From positions 575,711 to 639,710 of the forward strand of contig NZ_RBAH01000001.1 of the NCBI RefSeq assembly GCF_003626695.1: a stretch of 64,000 bases of DNA, read 5' to 3'. A program made the translations under genes and the position numbers. Numbering within the stretch: position 1 is the stretch's first letter; each line of letters begins with the position of its first letter. The stretch comes from Paenibacillus ginsengarvi (GTDB taxonomy: Bacteria; Bacillota; Bacilli; Paenibacillales; NBRC-103111). Below, piece after piece: positions 24,047-33,969 of the stretch. The notes under the pieces were generated by a model. That model searched no databases, had not been told where the DNA came from, and saw nothing but the letters and a program-made list of their open reading frames with translations.

Positions 24047-26284
24047 TTACGCTTGTTTTGCTTCCTTCGTTTCGGCCTGGGCTGGACTGCTGCCCGCCGG
24101 ATATTCGATACGCGAATGAAAAATGCCCAGCAGCGCCTCATTCAGCGTTTTGGCGATCGTCTCCAACTCTCTGAGCGTCAAATCGCAATCGCTTAACTGC
24201 CCGTCGTCGAGCCGGTCCTTGATGATTTTACGCACCATCGTATCGATCTGCTCGATGGATGGACTGCGCAGCGAGCGTACGGCTGCTTCCACACTGTCGG
24301 CGATACCGACGATAGCCGCTTCCTTCGACTGCGCCTTCGGTCCCGGATACCGGTAGTCCTCTTCCGGTATCGGCTCTGCGCCTTCCTCCTGCAGCTTTTT
24401 CGCTTTGAAGTAAAAAAACTTGAGCAGCGTCGTGCCGTGGTGCTGCTCGGCAATATCGCGGATCGGCTTGGGGATGTTATGCTCCTTTAGCATCTCCACC
24501 CCGTCGCGCGCATGGGCGATAATGATCGATTTGCTGAGATCCGGTTCGATCTGGTCGTGCGGGTTGCCCATGCTCATCTGATTTTCGATAAAATAGCTCG
24601 GCCGCTTCGTCTTGCCGATGTCGTGGTAGTAAGAGCCGACGCGGCAGAGCAGCCCGTTCGCCCCGACCGATTCGGCCGCCGCTTCCGACAAATTGCCGAC
24701 CATGACGCTGTGGTGGTACGTGCCCGGCGTTTCGATCAGCAGCTTGCGAAGCAGCGGGTGATTCGGGTTCGACAGCTCGACAAGCTTGAGCGGCGACAAA
24801 ATGCTGAACGTCACTTCAAAAAACGGCATCAGCCCGATGACAAGCACCGCCGTAAGCAGTCCGGAGGCTACCGTAAAGCCGAACGAAAACATAATTTCGC
24901 TGCGCGTATATACATTGTCCAGAAATGTCATGCACAGGACGGTAACAGCACCGGACAGCGAAACCATAATGCCCGACTTCAGAATCGACGAACGCTGATT
25001 CGCCTGCTGAATCGCATACACTGAGGTGATGCACACGACCAAGGCCAATAAACCGTAGCGGAAATCGAACAATTGCTCGCCGCCCGTATTAAAAATGACG
25101 CTGGACAAAAGCGCAAACACCATCGACGAAGCAAGCGCCAGCGGCGTTCCGATCAGGATCGCGATCAGCATCGAGCCCATCGCAACGGGAGCGAGGTAGC
25201 CGATATTCGCGTAAGGCCCGAGCGAGACAACCTTCATCACGAACACATTAAGCACATAAATCAGAACGAGCATAAGCAGCTGCAGGTTTTGCGAGCGGAT
25301 CGGATGCTCGCTGTGGCTGACGAACATGAACAGCCCAAGCACGAACAGCCCGCTAAGCAGCATAAGGCCGAGCTGCGGCCAGTAATTCGTTTTCTCCTTC
25401 AGCAAGTCCATCGCCTTCAGCCGCTCATACGTCTCTTCCGTAACAAGCTCGCCCTTGTGAACGAGAACATCGCCCTTGTTAATGTAAACGGGCTTCGTAC
25501 CGTCCCGGGCTTCCGCCCGCGCCTCGTCCGTCGCCTTCTGATTCGGAAATTTATTCGGCGTAAGGACGAATCTAACAATTTCCTGGACCATCTCCCGCGA
25601 CTCTCGTTTGGACAACGAGGAGGAGTTGACGAACTCGGCCACCCGCGTCCGCGCCGTTTGCGCGTTCAGCAGCTGGTCGTTCATAAGCCGACCGACGATT
25701 TCTTTCGCCACAGGCTCCATCTCGTCCAGGTCTTCCTTCGACAGCTTCGGAAATTTGAAGTAAAATTCTTCCGGAATGCGGTACATCTGATCGGCAAGCG
25801 CGGTTTTCACCTCGTTCAGGAGCCCGTCGTTCGCAGGATCGCTTGTCCGGATCGAGGCTGACAGCATAGTGACGTAATCGCCGTACATCGTCGGAAATAC
25901 GTTGCGGAATATACTGGCTTTGTCGTTTGTATTCAGCTGATCGTCGGCATTAATTTGTTTGAGTTTCTCGAAGGTCGTATCGACGAGGCTTTCATTTTTC
26001 ATCGATAAAATGGAATAGACGGGCTGTACCCGCCTAGCCGCTTCTTCCTTCGCTTTTTGCGTGCCGATCGCGTTCTCGATCTGCTTCGTCGCATAAATCG
26101 TTTTTTCGCTGGCCGCTCCCGCCTTGATATCGTAGGTTTGCGGGATAAGCCTGCCTTCCATAGCCAAATAAAACACAAGTCCGAGTAAAACAAACAACAG
26201 AAGACGGATGCTTAGACTGGATTTCCAGCCGGTAAGCACGTTCGCCTGTTTTCCGCCTTCAGAAGTCTGCTGGTTGTGAGCCAC
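24047..26284 (-). CDS. pgpH: 7TM-HD cyclic di-AMP phosphodiesterase PgpH (YqfF)
   Basis: 745 residues from a GTG start with GAGAGG upstream. One N-terminal helix (about 28-44), an extracellular 7TMR-HDED domain (about 50-290), seven helices (about 295-495), then an HD domain with NLSEAAAESVGAN, SYYHDIGKTKRPSYFIENQ, HARDGVEMLKEHNIP and EQHHGTTL. Listeria PgpH of this build degrades c-di-AMP. The metal-binding HD pair is intact, so activity is expected. It lies between phoH and ybeY, as in B. subtilis. Confidence 0.93.
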   Translation of the reverse strand: MAHNQQTSEGGKQANVLTGWKSSLSIRLLLFVLLGLVFYLAMEGRLIPQTYDIKAGAASEKTIYATKQIENAIGTQKAKEEAARRVQPVYSILSMKNESLVDTTFEKLKQINADDQLNTNDKASIFRNVFPTMYGDYVTMLSASIRTSDPANDGLLNEVKTALADQMYRIPEEFYFKFPKLSKEDLDEMEPVAKEIVGRLMNDQLLNAQTARTRVAEFVNSSSLSKRESREMVQEIVRFVLTPNKFPNQKATDEARAEARDGTKPVYINKGDVLVHKGELVTEETYERLKAMDLLKEKTNYWPQLGLMLLSGLFVLGLFMFVSHSEHPIRSQNLQLLMLVLIYVLNVFVMKVVSLGPYANIGYLAPVAMGSMLIAILIGTPLALASSMVFALLSSVIFNTGGEQLFDFRYGLLALVVCITSVYAIQQANQRSSILKSGIMVSLSGAVTVLCMTFLDNVYTRSEIMFSFGFTVASGLLTAVLVIGLMPFFEVTFSILSPLKLVELSNPNHPLLRKLLIETPGTYHHSVMVGNLSEAAAESVGANGLLCRVGSYYHDIGKTKRPSYFIENQMSMGNPHDQIEPDLSKSIIIAHARDGVEMLKEHNIPKPIRDIAEQHHGTTLLKFFYFKAKKLQEEGAEPIPEEDYRYPGPKAQSKEAAIVGIADSVEAAVRSLRSPSIEQIDTMVRKIIKDRLDDGQLSDCDLTLRELETIAKTLNEALLGIFHSRIEYPAGSSPAQAETKEAKQA

Positions 26285-26319
26285 GTTCAGTCCTCTCTTT
26301 CTTCCGGACGATACGTCGA

Positions 26320-27288
26320 TCAGCCCTTGGTTTCGTGATCTTGCTGATACGCGACAATAATTTTTTGCACGAGTGAATGCCGGACGACATCCTGTTCGGC
26401 GAAATGAATGATGCCGATTTCGGGAATGGAGCCGACGATGCGCTCCGCTTCAACAAGGCCCGAACGCGTTCCTCTCGGCAAATCGATTTGCGTTTTATCC
26501 CCGGTAATGACCATTTTGGAACCGAAGCCAAGTCTGGTCAAAAACATTTTCATTTGCTCCGGCGTCGTATTTTGCGCTTCGTCCAAAATAATAAACGAAT
26601 CGTCGAGCGTCCGGCCCCGCATATAAGCGAGCGGAGCGATCTCGATCAGCCCGCGCTCCAGCGATTTGGCTACCTGCTCAGGCCCCAGCACATCGTTAAG
26701 TGCATCATACAACGGACGCAAATAGGGGTCAACTTTTTCTTGGAGATCCCCCGGCAGGAATCCAAGGCTCTCGCCCGCTTCCACCGCTGGCCGCGTCAGC
26801 ACGATCCGCTTGACGCGCGCTTCCTTGAGCGCGACTACCGCCAGCACGACGGCGAGGTACGTTTTGCCCGTACCTGCGGGGCCGATTCCGAATACGATAT
26901 CCTTCTTCTGGATCGTCGATACGTAATGCCGCTGTCCGATCGTTTTGACGCGAATCGGCTTGCCCCGGTATGTGGAGGCGATTTCTCCCTTGAACAAGTC
27001 CAGCAGCTGGTCAGCCTTCATTTCCTTCGCCAGCTCGATTGCGTATAAAATATCGCGTTCCGTCAGCGTATACTGCCCCCGGACAAGCTGAAGCAGCACG
27101 TCGAACAGCTGCTCAAGCCACTTTAGCTCCGCAGGCGGCCCCTGAATGGCGAGCTCCGCCTCGCGGGTGTTCATTTTCGCTTCGGTGGCGTTTTCGATCA
27201 GATGCATAAATTTGTCTTGCGGTCCGAACAGGGCCAGTCCCTCCGCCACGCTGTTCAAACTGATTTTCAGCAGGTTCGTTTCCTTCAA
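26320..27288 (-). CDS. phoH: PhoH-like ATPase
   Basis: 322 residues from a TTG at 27288, five bases after GAGG; the resulting start (M)KETNLLKISLNSVAEGLALFGPQD matches the family N-terminus, while the 34 codons further upstream overlap yqfD. An N-terminal KH-like part is followed by the ATPase core with Walker A GPAGTGKTYLAVVLA, Walker B DSFIILDEAQNT and TRPAVEAGESLGFLPGD. PhoH proteins are cytoplasmic ATPases tied to RNA metabolism; the precise role is open. It follows yqfD by 55 bp and precedes pgpH by 35 bp. Confidence 0.93.
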   Translation of the reverse strand: MKETNLLKISLNSVAEGLALFGPQDKFMHLIENATEAKMNTREAELAIQGPPAELKWLEQLFDVLLQLVRGQYTLTERDILYAIELAKEMKADQLLDLFKGEIASTYRGKPIRVKTIGQRHYVSTIQKKDIVFGIGPAGTGKTYLAVVLAVVALKEARVKRIVLTRPAVEAGESLGFLPGDLQEKVDPYLRPLYDALNDVLGPEQVAKSLERGLIEIAPLAYMRGRTLDDSFIILDEAQNTTPEQMKMFLTRLGFGSKMVITGDKTQIDLPRGTRSGLVEAERIVGSIPEIGIIHFAEQDVVRHSLVQKIIVAYQQDHETKG

Positions 27289-27343
27289 AAAAGCCTCAGT
27301 CCCTTTGCCCCGAAGTAAATCGGCACGGATCGATTGCCAGGCT

Positions 27344-28528
27344 TTACGGAACAATCGGCTGTTCCATGGCGATCGGCTGCTCGATTTCAAAAAGCACTTT
27401 CATATAAACTTTACCATTGTCCGACTTTTCATGCAAAATAATCTTTTCGCTGCGCCATTTCGCTTCGGGTCCGGCGGCCGCCACAAGCTCCGCCCTCGCC
27501 TGCTCCAGCGCGATTTTTTTCGCATCCTCGGGGTCCAGCGGAATTTCCTCGATCCGCGATTCGAGCAACTTTTCGTTCAACATTCCGATTGGAAGCGACC
27601 ATTTGCGCCATTGCAGCGTCCGCAGCAGCGGAATCGTTTCGAACTGGGCGAAGGAAGGCTCGCCGAAGCCGCTCACCTGCAATGCTTTATTGCCGATCAC
27701 GACATAAGAGCGTTTCTTCGTTTCCCCTGTGTATACCTTTCTCGTCAGCGTCAGCGGGATTTCCACATTCGCTTCCTCCCATACGATTCCTCGCACCGTC
27801 CCCTGAGCTACGACTGTTTGCCGGTTCACGTCGTCGCCGACATATCCCGAGATGAGGATGTCGCCTTTGTTCACGTTGCTGTTCACCTTGACGAGCGGCT
27901 TCCCTCTTTCGGCCAAAATTTGCGTAACGAGCGCGTTTTTCGAAGCGACGAGATGACGCGGACTCATTAGCGGCCTGTCCTCCGGGCGGGCCGACTCCAC
28001 AACCTTGATGCGGATGCGCGTTCCTTGCACATCGACGCCGACCCAGGCCGTTCCCGGCAGCTTGTTCAGCAGCTCCCGCGACAGCTTGTCCGAATCGGGA
28101 AGCCGAAACTTCCATTGGAAACGGTAAATGCCCTGCTCTTTGGCTGCCTGCACGATATCGCTTCTTGCGATTTTCTCGTTGCCTTCTACGTCGATTCGCC
28201 ATACAAGCATAGACAACACGAAGATCGCCACAAAGAAGCAGACGATGCCGATCAGAAACGCTTTGCGCCGCCCCAGCCTGTCCAGCATGAACGGAAAGCC
28301 GAAACGCCCGCGAATGCGCAGCTTGGTTGCCGTTTGCTTGAGAAAAGGACGCAGCCTGAAAAAATCCCGGATCAAAATATGCAGTTCTACCGCTTCGCCG
28401 CCGATTCGGCGTATATCCCATATAGCAAACCGTTGCTCGATCAAACGGTTCAGCAGCCTCTCCAATTGGCCGCCGCGCAGCTCGATGCGGACGTAGCCGC
28501 GCAGCCGGTTGAATAGCGTCGATTTCAC
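27344..28528 (-). CDS. yqfD: Sporulation protein YqfD
   Basis: 394 residues from GTG with AGGAGGGG upstream. The first 85 residues are soluble (LLNRLIEQRFAIWDIRR), one membrane helix follows at about 90-112 (AFLIGIVCFFVAIFVLSMLVW), and the rest is an extracytoplasmic domain with WRIDVEGNEKIARSDIVQAA resembling a POTRA-like fold. YqfD is conserved in spore formers, made in the mother cell and needed for efficient sporulation in B. subtilis. It is paired with yqfC. Confidence 0.92.
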   Translation of the reverse strand: MKSTLFNRLRGYVRIELRGGQLERLLNRLIEQRFAIWDIRRIGGEAVELHILIRDFFRLRPFLKQTATKLRIRGRFGFPFMLDRLGRRKAFLIGIVCFFVAIFVLSMLVWRIDVEGNEKIARSDIVQAAKEQGIYRFQWKFRLPDSDKLSRELLNKLPGTAWVGVDVQGTRIRIKVVESARPEDRPLMSPRHLVASKNALVTQILAERGKPLVKVNSNVNKGDILISGYVGDDVNRQTVVAQGTVRGIVWEEANVEIPLTLTRKVYTGETKKRSYVVIGNKALQVSGFGEPSFAQFETIPLLRTLQWRKWSLPIGMLNEKLLESRIEEIPLDPEDAKKIALEQARAELVAAAGPEAKWRSEKIILHEKSDNGKVYMKVLFEIEQPIAMEQPIVP

Positions 28529-28549
28529 CGCGAACCCCTCCTACTTCGA

Positions 28550-28828
28550 TCAGTCCGAGTAACGGATATCCGATATAATTCCTTCGATAAATACTTCCTC
28601 CGGCAAAATGGCGCGGATGACGAGCTCCTTGCCGATAATCTCAAGCTTTCCTTGCGAAAGTCCGAGCTTCAGCGTATCGCTTGAGAAATGGAGCACGCCG
28701 CGATGGTTCTCGATATAAAGCTGGCGGTTGCCGATCATCGTGAATCGCGGAAGATCGAGCACGACATCCTGGGGGAGATCGAGAAGTTTGGCCGTTAATT
28801 TGCTCAAGCGCCGGTTCCATTGCCGCAT
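28550..28828 (-). CDS. yqfC: Sporulation protein YqfC
   Basis: 92 residues from the ATG at 28828 (MRQWNRRLSKLTAKLLDLPQ), ten bases after GGAGG; earlier in-frame starts lack a site. The conserved block DLPRFTMIGNRQLYIENHRGVL and the C-terminal GKELVIRAILPEEVFIEG are those of the YabP/YqfC family. YabP and YqfC-type proteins are linked to the spore coat or mother-cell membrane. It is the first gene of the yqfC-yqfD-phoH-pgpH-ybeY-dgkA-cdd-era run. Confidence 0.92.
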   Translation of the reverse strand: MRQWNRRLSKLTAKLLDLPQDVVLDLPRFTMIGNRQLYIENHRGVLHFSSDTLKLGLSQGKLEIIGKELVIRAILPEEVFIEGIISDIRYSD

Positions 28829-28887
28829 GTATCGCGATCCTCCTTGCCATATAACCGTAGCTTTTACCACCATATGCGGCTTCGGGC

Positions 28888-28911
28888 AAAAAAAGACCCG
28901 CCTGGGGCGGG
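28888..28911 (-). terminator. Rho-independent terminator after the sugar dehydrogenase gene
   Basis: On the minus strand CCCGCC-CCA-GGCGGG is followed by TCTTTTTTT. It separates the dehydrogenase from yqfC and implies a promoter for yqfC in or after it. Confidence 0.85.
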
Positions 28912-28939
28912 ATTGCCCGAGGCGGGAGCTGACTTTGTT

Positions 28940-30115
28940 TTATTTCGGTTTGAACTGCAGGATGACGTCGTCGTCCTGTTTCGGAGTGCCGCGGCCGTCC
29001 CGGTTATTCGTGAGCACGTATAACGAACCGTCCGGCCCTTCGGCCACGTGGCGAATCCGGCCGAATTCGCCTTTCCACAGCGCTTCCATCGCGTCTATCC
29101 GGACGTCTGCTCCGCCTGTGAGCGTCAGCTTCAGCACCTGAGTCCCGCGCAAACCGGCGACCAGCAGCTTTCCCTTCCACGGCCCCTGCGTCACGAACGT
29201 CATGCCGGAGGGTGCCCATGTCGTCTCGCCCGAATGGAGAAGCGGTTTCCGCAGCACGATCCCGGCGGGTTGCGGCTGCTTCGCCTCGGTCAGATCGCCT
29301 TCAATCAGCGGCCAGCCATAATTGCCGCCCTTCTCGATTACATTGATCTCGTCCTTGGCCGTTTGGCCGTGCTCGGAACTGAACAGCTTGCCGGTGCCGG
29401 GCTGCCACGCCAGCCCTTGCGGGTTCCGGTGCCCCATGCTGTACACCGGCGACCGGGGATCGGGATTGTCCGCCGGGATCGAGCCGTCGGAGCGGATACG
29501 CAATATTTTGCCGGCCATACTATCCTTGCTTTGCGACAGCTCCCGCTGCTGGGCATCGCCGACCGTCACATACAGATTACCGTCGGGGCCAAAGCGGATT
29601 CGCCCGCCATCGTGCGTTTGCTGGCCTGGAAGCTCGGAGAGCAGCACGCGATCCAGCTCGGCCTTGTTGCCTTTGACGCTTAGCCGCAGCAGACGGTTTT
29701 TCATAGCCCCGTCGGACTCGTAGGTATGGTACGTATACAAGTAGCCGTTCTCGGCAAATAAAGGGTCAAGCGCCAGTCCGAGCAAGCCGCTTTCTCCCTT
29801 GCTCACAAAGGGAGGGGCGAGCGTAAACATCGGATCGGGCAGCAGCTTCCCGCCCGCAATAACGCGAATCGTCCCCGGCCTTTCCGTGAACAGCAGCCTT
29901 CCGTCCGGAGCAAAGGCCAAATCCCACGGCACGTTCAGCTTCTCCGCCACCACTTCGGCCGGCTTGTACGGGAACGCTTCCGTTTGCCCGGAGCTGCCGC
30001 TTACCGGCGTATTCGGGGCCTGCGCCTCAGGCGGCTTGTTCGCTTCGCAAGCGGTGAGAAAAAAAAGCAGCGCCGCTATCGCGATGCTGCCGGATATTTG
30101 TCGCAGTCGTATCAT
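28940..30115 (-). CDS. PQQ-dependent aldose sugar dehydrogenase-like lipoprotein
   Basis: 391 residues with a lipoprotein signal: hydrophobic IAIAALLFFLTAC, with Cys23 as lipidation site, then a Pro/Ser linker. The body is a six-bladed beta-propeller of the glucose/sorbosone dehydrogenase family, with VPWDLAFAPDGRLLFTERPG, the active-site QTHDGGRIRFGPDGNLYVTVGD, MGHRNPQGLAW and EGGNYGWPL-type motifs. Relatives oxidise sugars with PQQ, but whether this organism makes PQQ cannot be told. The gene sits between the yqfB-position protein and yqfC, where B. subtilis has none, so it appears to be an insertion in the operon. Confidence 0.88.
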   Translation of the reverse strand: MIRLRQISGSIAIAALLFFLTACEANKPPEAQAPNTPVSGSSGQTEAFPYKPAEVVAEKLNVPWDLAFAPDGRLLFTERPGTIRVIAGGKLLPDPMFTLAPPFVSKGESGLLGLALDPLFAENGYLYTYHTYESDGAMKNRLLRLSVKGNKAELDRVLLSELPGQQTHDGGRIRFGPDGNLYVTVGDAQQRELSQSKDSMAGKILRIRSDGSIPADNPDPRSPVYSMGHRNPQGLAWQPGTGKLFSSEHGQTAKDEINVIEKGGNYGWPLIEGDLTEAKQPQPAGIVLRKPLLHSGETTWAPSGMTFVTQGPWKGKLLVAGLRGTQVLKLTLTGGADVRIDAMEALWKGEFGRIRHVAEGPDGSLYVLTNNRDGRGTPKQDDDVILQFKPK

Positions 30116-30130
30116 CTAGGCTCGTCCTCT

Positions 30131-30616
30131 CTACCGGTTTCTCGGTCTGTAAGGTTTCTTCGAGCGGGGCGGACCGATTAATTCCGCCCAGATCATTCCG
30201 CGTACCGCGTCCTCCCGTCTCAGCTCCAGCTCCGCCCGTTCCCCGGAACCATGTCCCGTTTCCGGTTCATGCGCGGCTGCTGCGGAAGGCTTGAGCGGTT
30301 CAGCGGGATGCAACCTGTCATCGACGGCAGGAGACGGAGCAGCTTGTCCCACTGTGATTCTCGGCTGTTCTCGCTCCCTTGCGGTCCGACTTTCGCGTTC
30401 CTTATCGCCGGCAGCGAGCTGCCGGCCATCTCTTGATGGACCGGGACCGCCGCCGAACGGTGGCATCATCGGGTTCACTTTTTTCCCGCCCTCGCCAGAC
30501 TCTCCCTGCCGCCGCTGCATCTCCCGGGTCCTTTTGGCCAGTAAGGATATCAGAATGCCGCCGACCACTACGATAAACCCCATATTTTTCAACAAAAAAT
30601 CGATAAAATCCTTCAT
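30131..30616 (-). CDS. Membrane-anchored low-complexity protein at the yqfB position
   Basis: 161 residues from the ATG at 30616, ten bases after GGGAGG. One N-terminal helix (FLLKNMGFIVVVGGILISLLA), then a long Gly/Pro/Glu/Arg-rich tail likely disordered, ending in the ordered-looking block EDAVRGMIWAELIGPPRSKK. It lies 40 bp after floA and 15 bp before the sugar dehydrogenase, where Bacillus has yqfB, but I cannot show homology. The link to floA suggests a role at the same membrane sites; this is inference. Confidence 0.65.
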   Translation of the reverse strand: MKDFIDFLLKNMGFIVVVGGILISLLAKRTREMQRRQGESGEGGKKVNPMMPPFGGGPGPSRDGRQLAAGDKERESRTAREREQPRITVGQAAPSPAVDDRLHPAEPLKPSAAAAHEPETGHGSGERAELELRREDAVRGMIWAELIGPPRSKKPYRPRNR

Positions 30617-30656
30617 ACGCTCTTCACCTCCCGGTTCCACATGACTGACGGGCTAC

Positions 30657-31661
30657 TTAAATGGAGTCCTTGTCGTTTTTGTCCGTATGCCCCATTTTAC
30701 CGAACGAGGAGCGCATCTCGGTGTCGGCATCGATATTTTTCATATTCATATAATCCATGACGCCGAGCTTGCCTTCCCGCAGCGCCTCGGACATCGCAAG
30801 CGGCACCTGCGACTCGGATTCCACGACCCGAGCCCGCATCTCGACGACACGCGCCTTCATTTCCTGCTCCTGCGCTACCGCCATAGCCCGGCGTTCCTCC
30901 GCCTTCGCCTGGGCGATCCGTTTATCCGCTTCGGCTTGCTCGGTTTGCAGATGGGCGCCGATATTTTTGCCGATGTCGACGTCGGCGATATCGATCGACA
31001 AAATTTGAAACGCCGTGCCGGCGTCGAGCCCTTTGCCGAGTACGGTGCGCGAGATCATATCCGGATTTTCCAAAACCTGCTTATGCGTGTCGCTTGAGCC
31101 AACGGACGTAACGATGCCTTCGCCGATCCGGGCGATGACCGTTTCTTCGCCTGCCCCGCCGACCAGACGATCGATATCGGCTCGCACGGTCACCCTGGCT
31201 CGCACTTTCACTTCGATGCCGTCCTTCGCCACCGCCGAAACCATCGGCGTTTCGATTACTTTCGGATTAACGCTCATCTGCACCGCTTGCAGCACGTCTC
31301 TGCCGGCCAGATCGATGGCAGCCGCCCTTTCGAACGGAAGCGGGATTTGCGCCCGCTGTGCGGCTATCAGTGCGTTTACGACGCGGTCCACATTGCCGCC
31401 CGCCAAGTAATGGCTCTCTAACTGGTTCACCGTGATCGGCAAACCGGCTTTATGCGCCTTGATCATCGGATTGACGATACGGCTTGGGATGACACGGCGC
31501 AGCCGCATCGCGACCAGGGTGAAAATACCGACGCGTACGCCGGAGGCGAGTGCGGATATCCACAGCATGATCGGAACGAAACTGAAGAAAAGCGATAACA
31601 CGATTACAGCAAGCGCCACGATCAGCAATACGAAAATGATGGAATACTCCTCCATCCACAT
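30657..31661 (-). CDS. floA: Flotillin-like protein FloA (YqfA)
   Basis: 334 residues. An N-terminal hydrophobic region ([31 protein letters not shown], about 8-40) forms the membrane hairpin; the SPFH-like part includes [31 protein letters not shown], and a Glu/Ala-rich coiled coil follows ([24 protein letters not shown]). FloA organises functional membrane microdomains. Two in-frame ATGs two codons apart are possible starts; AAGGAG suits either. It follows nfeD by 8 bp, the standard partnership. Confidence 0.95.
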   Translation of the reverse strand: MWMEEYSIIFVLLIVALAVIVLSLFFSFVPIMLWISALASGVRVGIFTLVAMRLRRVIPSRIVNPMIKAHKAGLPITVNQLESHYLAGGNVDRVVNALIAAQRAQIPLPFERAAAIDLAGRDVLQAVQMSVNPKVIETPMVSAVAKDGIEVKVRARVTVRADIDRLVGGAGEETVIARIGEGIVTSVGSSDTHKQVLENPDMISRTVLGKGLDAGTAFQILSIDIADVDIGKNIGAHLQTEQAEADKRIAQAKAEERRAMAVAQEQEMKARVVEMRARVVESESQVPLAMSEALREGKLGVMDYMNMKNIDADTEMRSSFGKMGHTDKNDKDSI

Positions 31662-31669
31662 CCAACTCC

Positions 31670-33058
31670 TTATACTTGTTTGACGACTACGCGGCCGCCT
31701 TCAATCTTGATCACCATGACGGAACGATTCGCTTCGATGTATTCGCCTTCGGTGACGACATCCACTTTCTCTCCCTCGATATCGACGATACCGGCTGGAC
31801 GCAGCGGCGTGACGGCGACACCGAGTGCGCCGAACAGATGATGTTTCGATTCGAACGATACGTATCCTTGGTCAGCGCTCAACTCATCCCGCAAAATGAA
31901 TTTGTTCCATACGCCATAACGTTTGAACACGACCGCGACAATCGTCACGGTTATGGCTGCCAGAACGGTGGCGATGCCCAGCGACAGCAGCGCATTTTTC
32001 GTATCAAACGCCGCCAGCACGACTCCGGCCATAATGGCCGCAATTCCAAGTATGCCCATAATCCCGAAGCTCGGCACGAAAATTTCGAGAACAAGCAGCA
32101 CGATGCCCGCAATAAACAGTATTACATGCTCGATTCCGGCAAAACCGGCCACATAATGGCCGAAAAAATATAACGCAAATGCCAGAGCGCCTACGACTCC
32201 CGGCAACGTGAAGCCGGGCAGCAGCAGTTCGATGGCTATCCCAACCAAGCCGATTAGCAGCAGCACAGTCATCACCACTGGATTTACGAGCCATCTCGCC
32301 AAATTCTCGGCAAATGAGGGCTCGAACGAGATCTTCTGAGCGCCGCTTAATCCCATCCAGGAAAGCGTCTCGTCCAGGCTGCCGGCCATATAATCCGCAT
32401 ACCCAACCTTAAGCGCTTCCTCCGCCGTAAGCGAAACGATCGTTCCGTTTCCGCCTTTTTTACCGATCTGCGGCATGTCCACGTTTACCTGTTTGTTCAC
32501 CATGCCCTCGGCAATGTCCGGATTCCTACCGCGCAGCTCCGCAGCCGACCTCATCTCGCTCGACCAGCGGGAGATGATTTTCGCCGAATCGATTTCCTTT
32601 CCGCTCTGATGGATAACCGCCGCCGAACCGATCGTGCCGCCCGGCTCCATCACGATCTTATTCGCATTTAAGGCGATGTAACTGCCCGCCGATACGGCCC
32701 GCCCGTGAACAAACGCCGTCGTTGGCACGACGCTGCCGCGAATCAGCTTCCCGATCCGATCCGCCGAGTCGAGTCTGCCCCCAAGCGTGTCGATATCGAG
32801 CACGATCGCGGCCGCACCTGAGCTCGCCGCTTCTGCAAACGCTCTCTCCAAAAAGCTGTACAAGCCGCTCTCTACCGTCTGGTGCACGGGAATAACATAA
32901 ACGAGCTTCCCGGAGACCGCTGCGCCTTGCGTCTGCTGTCCGGACGAAGAAGCGGCCTGTACGCCGATTCCGAGCATCACCCCGCAAGCGAGCACGAGTG
33001 CGATAAGTCCCCAGACGAGCACGGACCTCCTTTTAGACGAGGTAACTACGTTTCGCAT
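31670..33058 (-). CDS. nfeD: NfeD-family membrane serine protease (YqeZ)
   Basis: 462 residues from the ATG at 33058 after AAAGGAGG. Signal or anchor helix at about 14-33, then a ClpP-class domain with [20 protein letters not shown] and [26 protein letters not shown] (Ser in SAGS). From about 220, five or six membrane helices, then a C-terminal NfeD OB-fold domain ([36 protein letters not shown]). Long-form NfeD proteins work with stomatin/flotillin partners. It is the first gene of the nfeD-floA unit, with its own leader of about 130 bp. Confidence 0.94.
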   Translation of the reverse strand: MRNVVTSSKRRSVLVWGLIALVLACGVMLGIGVQAASSSGQQTQGAAVSGKLVYVIPVHQTVESGLYSFLERAFAEAASSGAAAIVLDIDTLGGRLDSADRIGKLIRGSVVPTTAFVHGRAVSAGSYIALNANKIVMEPGGTIGSAAVIHQSGKEIDSAKIISRWSSEMRSAAELRGRNPDIAEGMVNKQVNVDMPQIGKKGGNGTIVSLTAEEALKVGYADYMAGSLDETLSWMGLSGAQKISFEPSFAENLARWLVNPVVMTVLLLIGLVGIAIELLLPGFTLPGVVGALAFALYFFGHYVAGFAGIEHVILFIAGIVLLVLEIFVPSFGIMGILGIAAIMAGVVLAAFDTKNALLSLGIATVLAAITVTIVAVVFKRYGVWNKFILRDELSADQGYVSFESKHHLFGALGVAVTPLRPAGIVDIEGEKVDVVTEGEYIEANRSVMVIKIEGGRVVVKQV

Positions 33059-33136
33059 GGCTCCTCCTTTTGGCAATATAGTCGTTATTGATCTTCTTAT
33101 TGTTCTACGCAGAAAAGGGAATCATGTTTCAGCAAA

Positions 33137-33169
33137 CAAAAAAACACTCCGAAAAGGAGTGTTGTTTTT
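33137..33169 (-). terminator. Terminator of rpsU-yqeY
   Basis: AACACTCC (33143-33150) and GGAGTGTT (33156-33163) form an 8-bp stem with A-run and T-run on either side, 40 bp past the yqeY stop. Confidence 0.88.
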
Positions 33170-33208
33170 GCGGTGAAATGACGAAATCGGGCTTGCTCGT
33201 CCGATTTC

Positions 33209-33652
33209 TCAAGAAAGAAGCTTCTGCACGAGCTGGTTGACCAGCTTGCCGTCGGCACGACCTTTTACCTTCGGCATCAACGCGCCCATCAATTTGCCTA
33301 TGTCCGCTTTGGAAGATGCACCGGTTTCTTGGATGGTCTGCTGTACGATAGCATGAATTTCTTCCTCAGTAAACTGCTGCGGCATATATACGGCAATGAC
33401 TTCTATTTCTTCCTTGACGGTTTCGGCGAGATCGTCCCGACCCGCTTTTTCAAATTCTTGGAGGGAGTCTTTGCGTTGTTTGATTTCGCGATTCAGAATA
33501 TCGAGAACCTCTTCGTCGCTCAATGTCTTCTTTTGATCTATCTCAACGTTTTTAATCGCCGATCGAATCATTCGGATGACGGAGAGTCTGAATTTGTCTT
33601 GATTCTTCATCGCTTGCTTCATATCTTCATTCAAGCGTTCGCTTAGGCTCAT
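33209..33652 (-). CDS. yqeY: GatB/YqeY domain protein
   Basis: 147 residues, soluble and helical: MSLSERLNEDMKQAMKNQDK, LSVIRMIRSAIKNVEIDQKK, and the C-terminal KADIGKLMGALMPKVKGRADGKLVNQLVQ. This is the YqeY family, related to the tail domain of the GatB amidotransferase subunit; the biochemical role is not established, though a tRNA link is suspected. Its AGGAGG overlaps the end of rpsU, 15 bp away, so the two are co-translated. Confidence 0.95.
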   Translation of the reverse strand: MSLSERLNEDMKQAMKNQDKFRLSVIRMIRSAIKNVEIDQKKTLSDEEVLDILNREIKQRKDSLQEFEKAGRDDLAETVKEEIEVIAVYMPQQFTEEEIHAIVQQTIQETGASSKADIGKLMGALMPKVKGRADGKLVNQLVQKLLS

Positions 33653-33667
33653 GAAAGCAAAATCCTC

Positions 33668-33841
33668 CTAGAACTTTCTCTTCCGAGCAGCCTCCGACTT
33701 TTTCTTACGCTTGACGCTAGGCTTCTCATAGTGTTTGCGCTTCTTCACCTCAGCCAAGACGCCGTCTTTGGCAATGGAACGTTTAAAACGACGAAGTGCA
33801 GCATCGATTGTTTCATTTTTGCGAACTCGAGTTTCGGACAC
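33668..33841 (-). CDS. rpsU: Ribosomal protein bS21
   Basis: 57 residues: GTG start at 33839-33841, stop TAG at 33668-33670. The sequence begins [20 protein letters not shown] and ends SEAARKRKF, with the basic [15 protein letters not shown] tract that defines bS21. It is part of the small subunit near the anti-Shine-Dalgarno sequence. GGAGGGAGGG precedes the start. A near-consensus sigma-A promoter lies 58 bp upstream, so rpsU leads the rpsU-yqeY unit. Confidence 0.96.
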   Translation of the reverse strand: MSETRVRKNETIDAALRRFKRSIAKDGVLAEVKKRKHYEKPSVKRKKKSEAARKRKF

Positions 33842-33899
33842 TAGTTTTCCCTCCCTCCGAACAGACCGTCCAAGACGAAAACACGGTTTATCAAACTAC

Positions 33900-33929
33900 A
33901 TTATAAGTGATACGGAAACGTAGTGTCAA
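33900..33929 (-). promoter_or_regulatory. Sigma-A promoter of rpsU-yqeY
   Basis: Minus strand -35 TTGACA (33924-33929), 18-bp spacer, -10 TATAAT (33900-33905). Both hexamers are perfect consensus, as expected for a ribosomal protein gene. Confidence 0.9.
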
Positions 33930-33969
33930 CCTGCCTGCGAAATGACCTTTTTGACAAAGGCCGTTCGGG

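Noticed and set aside
33735..33923. 62-codon plus-strand frame over rpsU
   Set aside because: It is antisense to the confidently identified bS21 gene and its promoter.
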